Source: JAWLFY01 sp964462125
GTDB taxonomy: Bacteria; Planctomycetota; Planctomycetia; Pirellulales; Pirellulaceae
Length of the DNA: 19,338 nucleotides
Direction: 5' to 3'
NCBI GenBank assembly: GCA_964462125.1
Contig: CAYWXT010000091.1
Coordinates: 1-19,338, forward strand
The position numbers were made by a program, and so were the translations under genes. Positions 1 through 10,348 of the stretch are shown here, piece by piece. Numbering within the stretch: the stretch's first letter is position 1; each line of letters opens with the position of its first letter. The notes beneath the pieces were generated by a model. The model was not told the origin of the DNA and did no database searches. It saw only the letters and a list, made by a program, of their open reading frames with translations.

Positions 1-399
1 GTCAACATAAATCTGGCGAGAAATCTCGAAAAGGTACTCGGATGCTTTTGGCGAGCGTGAAAAAGATCTGGGTGGGGTTGTGGCTGGCGATCGGCGAGGA
101 CAGGGGGTCGCTGCGGTGAGTATGCAGCGGTCGAGGCGAGGGTGAACGGACGGGCGGGCACAGGTGCAGTGCGCGCGACGGTTCGCTGCGCCGCACGATC
201 CAGATGCGCGAAATGCTCGGCGGCGGCGATGTGCGACCGCCTTCGGGGGCGGGAATTTGTTGGGCGACGCTTCCCGGGGGTTGCGAAGCGCACCCCGGCT
301 ACTAGCTGGGGCCACCTTCGGGGTCCGAGAGAGGCGGCTCCTGATTCTTGACTCCCTTCTTTTTTGCATCCCCCGCCAAGATTTGGTAGCGTGCACGTC
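1..399. other. Non-coding stretch upstream of the DUF1552 gene
   Basis: I see no convincing gene here. The short open frames on both strands have Arg/Pro/Ser-rich compositions typical of random GC-rich DNA and show no recognisable domain. The stretch holds a hairpin at 293-324 and a pyrimidine-rich tract (about 351-376) just before the DUF1552 start. No upstream DUF1592/DUF1588-type partner gene is visible, although DUF1552 genes often sit next to one. Confidence 0.6.
293..324. other. Hairpin with two mutually exclusive pairings
   Basis: An 8-bp inverted repeat pairs 293-300 with 304-311 around a 3-nt loop, with one G-T wobble. The same left arm (ACCCCG, 292-297) can instead pair perfectly with CGGGGT at 319-324. 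No T-tract follows. It could be a terminator of an upstream gene or leader structure of the DUF1552 mRNA; the sequence does not decide between these. Confidence 0.35.
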
Positions 400-1767
400 A
401 TGAAGAACCACATGATCCTGCCGAGCGCAGCCGACCCGCGAATTCTCAATCGCCGAACGATCTTGCGTGGAGCCGGTTTGGCCTTAGGGCTGCCGTTGCT
501 CGAAGCGATGACGCCGATGGCGCGCAGCGTTTTCGCAGCGCCGACGAAGTCCGATGCCCCGGTGCGGATGGCGTGTATCTTTTTCCCCAACGGGGTGATC
601 GTGCCGGATTGGGTTCCCGAAGGGAAAGGAAAGGACTGGAAACTGTCGCGAACTTTGGAGCCGTTGTCAGCCTTGAAGTCGAAGTTGAACGTCGTTTCGG
701 GGTTGGCCAATGACAACGCCCGATCGCACGGCGATGGGGCGGGCGGCCATGCACGCGCTTGTTCCACCTTCTTGACCGCTGCGCGGCCGGTGAAATCGAG
801 CAGCAAGATTCGTCTCGGCGTTTCCGTGGACCAGATAGCGGCGAGCCAGTTGGCCGACGAGACACGACTCCCTTCGATTGAATTGGGGCTGAAGGACAGT
901 CGCAACGCTGGCAGTTGCGACTCCGGTTACAGCTGTGCCTACTCATCCAACGTCTCGTGGCGCAACGAAACCACGCCGATGCCCAAGGAAACAATCCCGC
1001 GGCAAGCCTTCGAACGCCTGTTCGGCACCGGGGACTACGCCCAACGCCGCGAACAGAACGAACGGCGGCAAAGCATCCTTGATGTCGTCCGCGCCGACGC
1101 CAAGCGGCTCGAAGGACGGCTCGGCAAGACCGACCGCCGGAAGGTTGATGAATATTTCACCAGTGTCCGAGAAATCGAACGTCAGATCGAACGGATCGAA
1201 CAAGAGGACAATGCGGCGTTGCCCGACCTCGATGTACCCGTGGGGCGAATTGAGGAGTTCCGCGAGCACGCTCGTTTGATGTTCGACATCATGACGTTGG
1301 CGTTCCAGACCGATACCACGCGCGTGGCGACCATGATGCTTGACAACGCCGGCGGTAATCGTTCTTACACCGAAGTGGGAGTGAAGGAGTCCCATCACGG
1401 CTTGAGCCATCATCGCAACGATCAAGAGAAAGTCGACCAACTCAAAAAGATCGACCGTCACTTGGTGGAGCAGTTCGCTTACTTCCTCGAAAAGCTCGAC
1501 GGCATCCCCGAAGGCAACGGAACGCTGCTCGATCAGTCGCTGGTGCTGTACGGCAGTGGGCTGAGTGATGGTAACCGCCACCAACCTAGCGATCTTCCGA
1601 TCGTGCTCGCCGGTGGCGCCGGCGGCCAGCTGGAGACCGACCGGCACATCGTGACCAAAGACGAGCGGCCGATGGGGAACCTGTTCCTCTCCATGCTCGA
1701 CCTGGTCGGCACCCCGGTCGACTCGATCGGCGACAGCTCCGGCCGCCTCGACGAGTTGCAGGTTTAA
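400..1767 (+). CDS. DUF1552 (HXXSHH family) exported protein
   Basis: This is a 455-residue protein of the DUF1552/HXXSHH family, abundant in planctomycetes and of unknown biochemical role. The N-terminus carries a twin-arginine signal: Arg18-Arg19 followed by the hydrophobic segment ILRGAGLALGLPLLEAM, so export in folded form is likely. The signature HGLSHH is at residues 333-338. The family's conserved start (MACIFFPNGV, about 57-66) is intact and the length is normal. I chose ATG 400 because the Tat motif follows directly; a TTG at 364 in the same frame would add 12 poorly conserved residues. Such genes usually lie beside a DUF1592/DUF1588 cytochrome-like gene, but none is visible. The only related neighbour is the truncated DUF1549-like fragment downstream. 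The family call is confident; no enzymatic function is claimed. Confidence 0.92.
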   Translation: MKNHMILPSAADPRILNRRTILRGAGLALGLPLLEAMTPMARSVFAAPTKSDAPVRMACIFFPNGVIVPDWVPEGKGKDWKLSRTLEPLSALKSKLNVVSGLANDNARSHGDGAGGHARACSTFLTAARPVKSSSKIRLGVSVDQIAASQLADETRLPSIELGLKDSRNAGSCDSGYSCAYSSNVSWRNETTPMPKETIPRQAFERLFGTGDYAQRREQNERRQSILDVVRADAKRLEGRLGKTDRRKVDEYFTSVREIERQIERIEQEDNAALPDLDVPVGRIEEFREHARLMFDIMTLAFQTDTTRVATMMLDNAGGNRSYTEVGVKESHHGLSHHRNDQEKVDQLKKIDRHLVEQFAYFLEKLDGIPEGNGTLLDQSLVLYGSGLSDGNRHQPSDLPIVLAGGAGGQLETDRHIVTKDERPMGNLFLSMLDLVGTPVDSIGDSSGRLDELQV

Positions 1768-1792
1768 GCAACTCACTTTTTCGGTCAAAAAT

Positions 1793-1823
1793 TTGACATT
1801 GGCCCGTTTCGGGCTGGTAGACT
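1793..1823 (+). promoter_or_regulatory. Putative sigma70-type promoter with internal dyad
   Basis: A perfect TTGACA at 1793-1798 is followed after 19 nt by TAGACT at 1818-1823. The spacer is 2 nt longer than ideal. It contains a perfect inverted repeat, GCCCG (1802-1806) and CGGGC (1810-1814), which could be an operator. The promoter would drive the DUF1549-like fragment at 1899. Confidence 0.4.
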
Positions 1824-1898
1824 CGCTGGTCTCGCCCAAGTCCTACCCCCTGGCTGAGTGCCGATTGGATCGGTGCCCTGCCAGTTGCCGCCCACCTG

Positions 1899-2219
1899 AT
1901 GACCAGCCCGACCATGAACAGGTCGCGAAGCACCTTGCGGTCCACCCCGGCAAGTCGACGCCGATCGTCAGTGCGTCGTTCAATGGCGTCCCTTCTCACC
2001 CTGGCATGCTCTGCCGCCGGTTGGCTGGGGGTCCTTGTTGGATTCACTTTGGCCGGGGCGTTTCCTGCGACCGCTGGCGATGACGCCGAGACGGTGTCAC
2101 CTTCTTCGGAGCCAGTGCCGCTTCACCGCCAGATCGATCGCCTGGTCGAGGAGTCGGCCATCGGTCCCTTGGCGGAAATCTGCAGTGATGCCGACTTCTA
2201 CGCGCTGTACGAAGAATGA
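1899..2219 (+). pseudogene. N-terminal remnant of a DUF1549-type exported protein
   Basis: This 106-codon frame has a basic N-terminus, a hydrophobic export segment (about residues 29-50) and then the stretch LHRQIDRLVEESAIGPLAEI followed by CSDADF (residues 75-100). From memory of the family, this resembles the start of DUF1549/DUF1553 proteins, where an Asp-Phe pair is followed by a Leu-Arg-Arg-(Val/Ile)-Tyr-Leu-Asp-Leu-Thr-Gly segment. Here the similarity stops right after ADF and the frame ends six codons later, so several hundred expected residues are missing. Neither other plus frame downstream restores the motif before the convergent gltD gene. I read it as a deletion remnant. An alternative is a real small secreted protein. 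The start is uncertain: ATG 1899 and ATG 1914 are both possible, and ATG 1983 would place the export segment at the very N-terminus. Confidence 0.55.
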
Positions 2220-2230
2220 GTCGGAACTCC

Positions 2231-2268
2231 CCCGATCCATCGGGTCTCGCCGACATCAAAGCGGCGAG
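2231..2268. terminator. Tandem hairpins between convergent genes
   Basis: Two perfect inverted repeats fill the gap between the fragment ending at 2219 and gltD ending at 2284. The first is CCCGAT/ATCGGG (2231-2236 with 2239-2244). The second is CTCGCCG/CGGCGAG (2246-2252 with 2262-2268, 9-nt loop). Neither has a T-tract, so termination is inferred from position between converging genes. Confidence 0.35.
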
Positions 2269-2283
2269 CTAGTACTTGGTCGA

Positions 2284-3786
2284 TCACGCCGTGGTCAGGG
2301 AGGTGCCCATGGTGATCCCGGGGGCGGGAAGGTAGCTGGTGCCTTGCAGGTAGAGATCGATTGCGCGGGCGGCGCCGCGTCCTTCGTTGATGGCCCAGAC
2401 GACGAGGCTCTGGCCGCGGCGGCAGTCACCGGCGGCGAAAACGCCCTCGATGTTCGTCGCGAACTTACCGTGGGCTGCCTGAAAGTTGCTGCGGGGATCG
2501 GTTTCGAGTCCGATCGCTTCGGCCAGGTATTGCTCCGGTCCCAGGAATCCCATCGCCAGCAGGATCAGCTGGGCTGGCCACTCCTTCTCACTCCCTTCGA
2601 CTTCGGTCATGACCCAACCGCCTTCGCCGTTTTTGGCCCAGCTGACTTCGACGGTCCGGATCCCGCAAAGGTGTCCCGCACCGTCGCGGAGGAACTCTTT
2701 GCTGAGGATTTCGTATTCGCGGGGATCGCGTCCGAACTTGGCCGCCGCTTCCTCGTGCCCGTAATCGACGCGGAAGATCCGGGGCCATTCGGGCCAGGGA
2801 TTGTCGGGGGCTCGCTCGGCGGGAGGTTGGGGGAGCAGTTCGAAGTTGACCAGCGACCGGCAGCCGTGACGGAGGCTCGTCGCGATGCAGTCGGTGCCCG
2901 TATCGCCGCCGCCGATGACGATTACGTCTTTCCCTTCGGCGTTGATGAACTGCCCATTGAGGTCATCACCGTGGATGGTGTGCATCGTGTTGGAGGTCAG
3001 GAACTCCATGGCAAAATGGACTCCCTTGGCGTCGCGGCCGGGGATCGGCAGATCGCGCGGCTTGGTCGCCCCGCAGGCGAGCAGCAGGGCATCGTGGTTA
3101 TGGCGCAGTTCGTTGGGATCGATCTCCTTGCCGACGTTCGCGCCGGTCACAAACTTGACCCCTTCGGCGGTCATCTTGTCGACCCGCCGCTGCACGACTT
3201 GTTTCGACAATTTCATGTTCGGGATGCCGTATTGCAGCAGGCCGCCAATGCGGTTGTCTCGTTCGTAAACGGTGACCTCGTGACCGACCTGGTTCAACTG
3301 GTCGGCGGCGGTGAGCCCGGCGGGGCCGCTACCGACGATGGCGACCTTCTTCCCGGTCCGCGAGGCGGGCGGCTCGGGGACGATCCACCCTTCGGCCCAA
3401 GCCCGATCGACGATCGCGTTCTCGATATTCTTGATCGTGACCGGCGGGTCGGTGATTCCGAGGACACAGGCACCTTCGCAGGGAGCGGGGCAGGTCCGGC
3501 CGGTGAACTCGGGGAAGTTGTTCGTCCGATGCAACCGCTCGATCGCTTCCTTCCAGCGGTCTTGATAGACCAAATCGTTCCACTCGGGGATCAGGTTGTC
3601 GATCGGGCAGCCGGTCGTCGATTGGCAGAACGGGACACCGCAATCCATGCAGCGGGCACCCTGTTCGGCGAGCTGTTCGACCCGCGGTTCGGTGTAGATC
3701 TCGTCGTAGTCATTGAGTCGGACGACCGGCAAACGCCAGGGGACCTTTTTGCGGTCAAACTCTTTGAACCCGGTATTCTTTCCCAT
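2284..3786 (-). CDS. gltD: Glutamate synthase [NADPH] small (beta) subunit
   Basis: GltD oxidises NADPH through FAD and passes electrons via iron-sulfur clusters to the large subunit, which makes glutamate from 2-oxoglutarate and glutamine in the cytoplasm. The 500-residue length is normal. The N-terminal ferredoxin-like domain has both cysteine groups: Cys46, Cys49, Cys54, Cys60 and Cys99, Cys103, Cys107. The FAD-binding fold starts at VAIVGSGPAG (148-157), and the NADPH-binding fold at VIGGGDTG (291-298). The FAD-binding AAGDCRRG motif is near the C-terminus. A purine-rich AAAGGAAA ends about 5 nt before the ATG and acts as a plausible ribosome binding site. It lies 122 bp downstream of gltB on the same strand, the usual gltBD order, and the gap holds a hairpin repeat element (3827-3881). 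Confidence 0.97.
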   Translation of the reverse strand: MGKNTGFKEFDRKKVPWRLPVVRLNDYDEIYTEPRVEQLAEQGARCMDCGVPFCQSTTGCPIDNLIPEWNDLVYQDRWKEAIERLHRTNNFPEFTGRTCPAPCEGACVLGITDPPVTIKNIENAIVDRAWAEGWIVPEPPASRTGKKVAIVGSGPAGLTAADQLNQVGHEVTVYERDNRIGGLLQYGIPNMKLSKQVVQRRVDKMTAEGVKFVTGANVGKEIDPNELRHNHDALLLACGATKPRDLPIPGRDAKGVHFAMEFLTSNTMHTIHGDDLNGQFINAEGKDVIVIGGGDTGTDCIATSLRHGCRSLVNFELLPQPPAERAPDNPWPEWPRIFRVDYGHEEAAAKFGRDPREYEILSKEFLRDGAGHLCGIRTVEVSWAKNGEGGWVMTEVEGSEKEWPAQLILLAMGFLGPEQYLAEAIGLETDPRSNFQAAHGKFATNIEGVFAAGDCRRGQSLVVWAINEGRGAARAIDLYLQGTSYLPAPGITMGTSLTTA

Positions 3787-3826
3787 GGCTGTTTCCTTTG
3801 CTGTGCAGTGATGTTCGATGGAATGC

Positions 3827-3881
3827 CGCGGAACTCGCCGCGAGTGTCACGCGTTCAGAAGTCTCTGCGACTTCTGCTACG
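3827..3881 (-). repeat. Intercistronic hairpin repeat element, copy A
   Basis: Read on the minus strand, this 55-nt element starts with CGTAGCAGAAGT and ends with AGTTCCGCG. It contains a perfect 8-bp hairpin, CAGAAGTC/GACTTCTG (3856-3863 with 3869-3876, 5-nt loop), and a second near-palindrome, ACTCGC-C-GCGAGT (3833-3845). It begins 27 nt after the gltB stop and ends 40 nt before the gltD start. It aligns with copy B at 17422-17498: 28 of 32 positions in the first block and all nine of the last block are identical. No T-tract follows, so read-through into gltD is expected. It may stabilise the upstream mRNA or set GltB:GltD stoichiometry (inference). Confidence 0.7.
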
Positions 3882-3908
3882 GGGTGTGCGGTGCTGCGCT
3901 GGTGACGT

Positions 3909-8474
<4,566 letters not shown>

Positions 8475-8605
8475 GGCTACTCTTTCTCTGGCAAACGTTT
8501 TGATTCGGATCAGGATTGTCTGGATTTCGAGGAGGAGGTGGGATCGGGATAAACGGATTGCGGTGGCCGCAGGGGACGACGCCTCTCTCGGCGACGCGGT
8601 CCGCC

Positions 8606-8661
8606 GGCGGGTGACTCCCGCCCCCGGCCGGCGTCCGCCGGGGCCCCGCCTGAGCCGGGGC
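8606..8661 (-). terminator. GC-rich hairpin cluster after lysR
   Basis: Two perfect 6-bp hairpins lie just beyond the lysR stop: CGGGGC/GCCCCG (8656-8661 with 8643-8648, 7-nt loop) and GGCGGG/CCCGCC (8606-8611 with 8617-8622, 5-nt loop). A direct repeat, GTCCGCCGG, occurs twice in the same stretch (8599-8607 and 8633-8641). There is no T-tract. It may end or attenuate lysR transcription so that gltB depends on its own promoter, which I could not locate with confidence in 8475-8605. Confidence 0.4.
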
Positions 8662-8672
8662 TCCGGTGTGGT

Positions 8673-9647
8673 TCAATGGGCGGCCGACAGTCGTTGTCGA
8701 GCCTTGGCGGGAGGCTCGTCCGACGACCGTTTCGTGCCGCCACCTCGGCGGTGGATCTCCGTTTCCAGCGGCCGGCCGAGCAACAGCGACCCGAACTCGG
8801 CGGCGGCGCGGCTGAGCTTGGCCGAGCGGCGAAAGATGATCCCCAACGGCCGGGTCATCTTCAGCCCTCGACAAGCCACGACGCGGAGCGATCCGGTGGC
8901 CGTCTCGCGGCGGACCGCCGCCTCGGGAACAAGCCCCATCCCACAGTTGGCTTGAATCGCGCGGACCATCGAGTCGGCGTTGTCGAATTCCATCCGCACG
9001 TCCGCCTTCACACCCGCCTTGGCGAGCGTCTGATCGATCTCCTGGCGGATGACCAGGTTGCGGTCGAAACCGACCATGCGGACGCCGTTCAGATCGGCCA
9101 GCGACACCTCGGTTCGTTTGGCAAAAGGGTGCTCGGCCGAACAGACCAACCGCACCGGCTCCCGCTGCCACATCACGTACTGCAGTTCCCGCGAACTGCG
9201 AGGAAAACTGACCAAGCCGAAATCGACCGCCCCTTCCTTGGTTAACTCCACCACCCGCTGGCTCGACCCGAACTCCGTCTGGACCTCCACCCCCGGCTGC
9301 AGCGAACTGAACTCCTCGGTCGCCTCCGGCATGTAGCTCAGCCCGACCGAATAGATCGCACCCACCACCACGCGGCCACGAAGCCGATTGCCTGCTGTGC
9401 GGACCTCTTGCTCCAATTGCCGATAGCTTTTCAGGATGGGGCGCAAGCCACGGCGGTAGGTCTGGCCCGCCTCGGTCAACACCAGCGGCCGCTTGGAGCG
9501 GTCGATCAGACGCACCCCCAACGACTCCTCCAAATGCTGCACCGACTGACTGACCGCGCTCTGGGTCAATTCATGAACGACCCCAGCCCGAGAAAAGCTG
9601 CGTTCGTCGGCAACAGTACAGAAAACTTCGAGGGAGCGAAGGTGCAA
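8673..9647 (-). CDS. LysR-family transcriptional regulator
   Basis: This 324-residue LysR-type regulator has the winged helix-turn-helix at residues 1-60 (LRSLEVFCTVADERSFSRAG, then QSAVSQSVQHLEESLGVRLI). A two-lobed effector-binding domain follows (about 92-295), and then an Arg/Ser-rich tail of about 25 residues. The start is TTG at 9647: the helix-turn-helix begins at once, and no in-frame ATG exists before the effector domain, so a later start would destroy the DNA-binding domain. It lies directly upstream of gltB on the same strand. By position, and by analogy with GltC of Bacillus (also LysR, but divergent), it may control gltBD. This is inference and the effector is unknown. Its leader contains a T-N11-A dyad (9665-9679) that fits autoregulation. 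Confidence 0.93.
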   Translation of the reverse strand: MHLRSLEVFCTVADERSFSRAGVVHELTQSAVSQSVQHLEESLGVRLIDRSKRPLVLTEAGQTYRRGLRPILKSYRQLEQEVRTAGNRLRGRVVVGAIYSVGLSYMPEATEEFSSLQPGVEVQTEFGSSQRVVELTKEGAVDFGLVSFPRSSRELQYVMWQREPVRLVCSAEHPFAKRTEVSLADLNGVRMVGFDRNLVIRQEIDQTLAKAGVKADVRMEFDNADSMVRAIQANCGMGLVPEAAVRRETATGSLRVVACRGLKMTRPLGIIFRRSAKLSRAAAEFGSLLLGRPLETEIHRRGGGTKRSSDEPPAKARQRLSAAH

Positions 9648-9664
9648 TGCAGACCCAATCCGGA

Positions 9665-9679
9665 ATTAAATGTTCTAAT
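9665..9679. promoter_or_regulatory. Candidate LysR-type operator (T-N11-A dyad)
   Basis: The plus strand reads ATTAAATGTTCTAAT, with matching ATTA and TAAT ends around a 7-nt centre. This fits the T-N11-A box typical of LysR-family binding sites. It is a conspicuous AT-rich island in GC-rich DNA, 18-32 nt upstream of the lysR TTG start. Downstream of the putative promoter, it would act as an autorepression site. Confidence 0.45.
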
Positions 9680-9712
9680 AGTGCAAACTTCCCGTCGCAG
9701 GAAAGCTTATGC

Positions 9713-9741
9713 AACGTAAGAACCCGGGGTCAGGCCGTCAA
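9713..9741 (-). promoter_or_regulatory. Putative lysR promoter
   Basis: On the minus strand TTGACG (9741-9736) is followed after exactly 17 nt by TACGTT (9718-9713). The -35 box is good and the -10 box is weak. The inferred transcript would start about 60 nt before the lysR TTG and include the T-N11-A dyad. Confidence 0.3.
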
Positions 9742-9783
9742 GCCACTAGCCCTCTTTTCTCAAGAGACGAGAGAACGGTTCGG

Positions 9784-10047
9784 TCACTCCCCACCGGCGG
9801 CGTGGAATCGCTTGGGAAGGGTGAAGGCGTACAGGACGATGATCGCTCCGCCGCTAAGCAGCGCCCAGGGAACGAACTCCCCGGGGGTGACGGTCTTCGT
9901 CTTGCGGGCTGGTTCCTCCCCCGGGTCGGCGAATTCTGAGGCGGAGGTTTCCCCAGCCGCGTAGACGGTCGCGCTGTCGATCAGCATCGATTCGATGCCG
10001 ACGATCATCGTCATGATGCCGAGAGCGAGAAATAGTGAGCGCCACAT
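9784..10047 (-). CDS. Small two-helix membrane protein
   Basis: This 87-residue protein has two hydrophobic segments (about 5-24 and 59-77) joined by an acidic, Ala/Glu/Thr-rich loop. It starts MWRSLFLALGIM and ends with a short basic tail (LPKRFHAAGGE). The pattern of an N-terminal MWRSL helix and a later PWALLSGGAIIVLY helix resembles small uncharacterised planctomycete proteins I recall, but no function is known to me. It is upstream of lysR on the same strand with a 136-bp gap containing a possible lysR promoter, so it may or may not share a transcript. ATG 10047 is the only sensible start. The charge pattern and helix spacing make a chance frame unlikely. Confidence 0.65.
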   Translation of the reverse strand: MWRSLFLALGIMTMIVGIESMLIDSATVYAAGETSASEFADPGEEPARKTKTVTPGEFVPWALLSGGAIIVLYAFTLPKRFHAAGGE

Positions 10048-10348
10048 GGTTGGAGATCCCGGTCACAAGGAACGAAGACTGCATCCTATTCCATCGGCGT
10101 TGCATCCGCCCGGTCACCAACGGGGCATCGTGGACCCGCAGCACCGCGACGACCGCCAAGGTCGCTAAGCGATGAATCGGCTGTTGGTGACGGTTGTAGC
10201 GGTTGTGTGACTTTAATTTCCGTGGATCACCAAATCGGACAGACCGGTCCGATGAATACCTAGCCCGGCTTCGGAGGGGCGGGTGCCTCCGCGTCACGGA
10301 CCCTCCCCTGTGACGCACCTCGATCATTCAACCGAAAAAGAAGTCTCC
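10048..10348. other. Intergenic region between divergent genes
   Basis: This 301-bp gap separates the minus-strand membrane protein gene and the plus-strand autotransporter, so it should hold both promoters. I found no good -35/-10 pair; the AT-rich ACTTTAATTT around 10210-10219 is the likeliest region. Near the autotransporter it contains two tandem hairpins (10272-10316). A 15-nt sequence at 10241-10255 recurs exactly at 13603-13617. Confidence 0.5.
10272..10316 (+). promoter_or_regulatory. Tandem leader hairpins upstream of the autotransporter
   Basis: Two perfect inverted repeats abut: CGGAGG/CCTCCG (10272-10277 with 10286-10291, 8-nt loop) and GCGTCAC/GTGACGC (10291-10297 with 10310-10316, 12-nt loop). 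They share base 10291, so full pairing of both at once is not possible. They end 32 nt before the ATG. They could be mRNA leader structures or, for the second, a protein-binding dyad. Confidence 0.4.

Noticed and set aside
943..1839. Minus-strand open frame (298 codons) opposite the DUF1552 gene
   Set aside because: The plus-strand protein has a Tat signal and the HXXSHH motif; the antisense frame shows nothing.
1899..2280. Frameshifted rather than truncated DUF1549 gene
   Set aside because: Reading the other two plus frames after position 2199 does not recover the expected conserved block before gltD, so a simple frameshift does not explain the loss.
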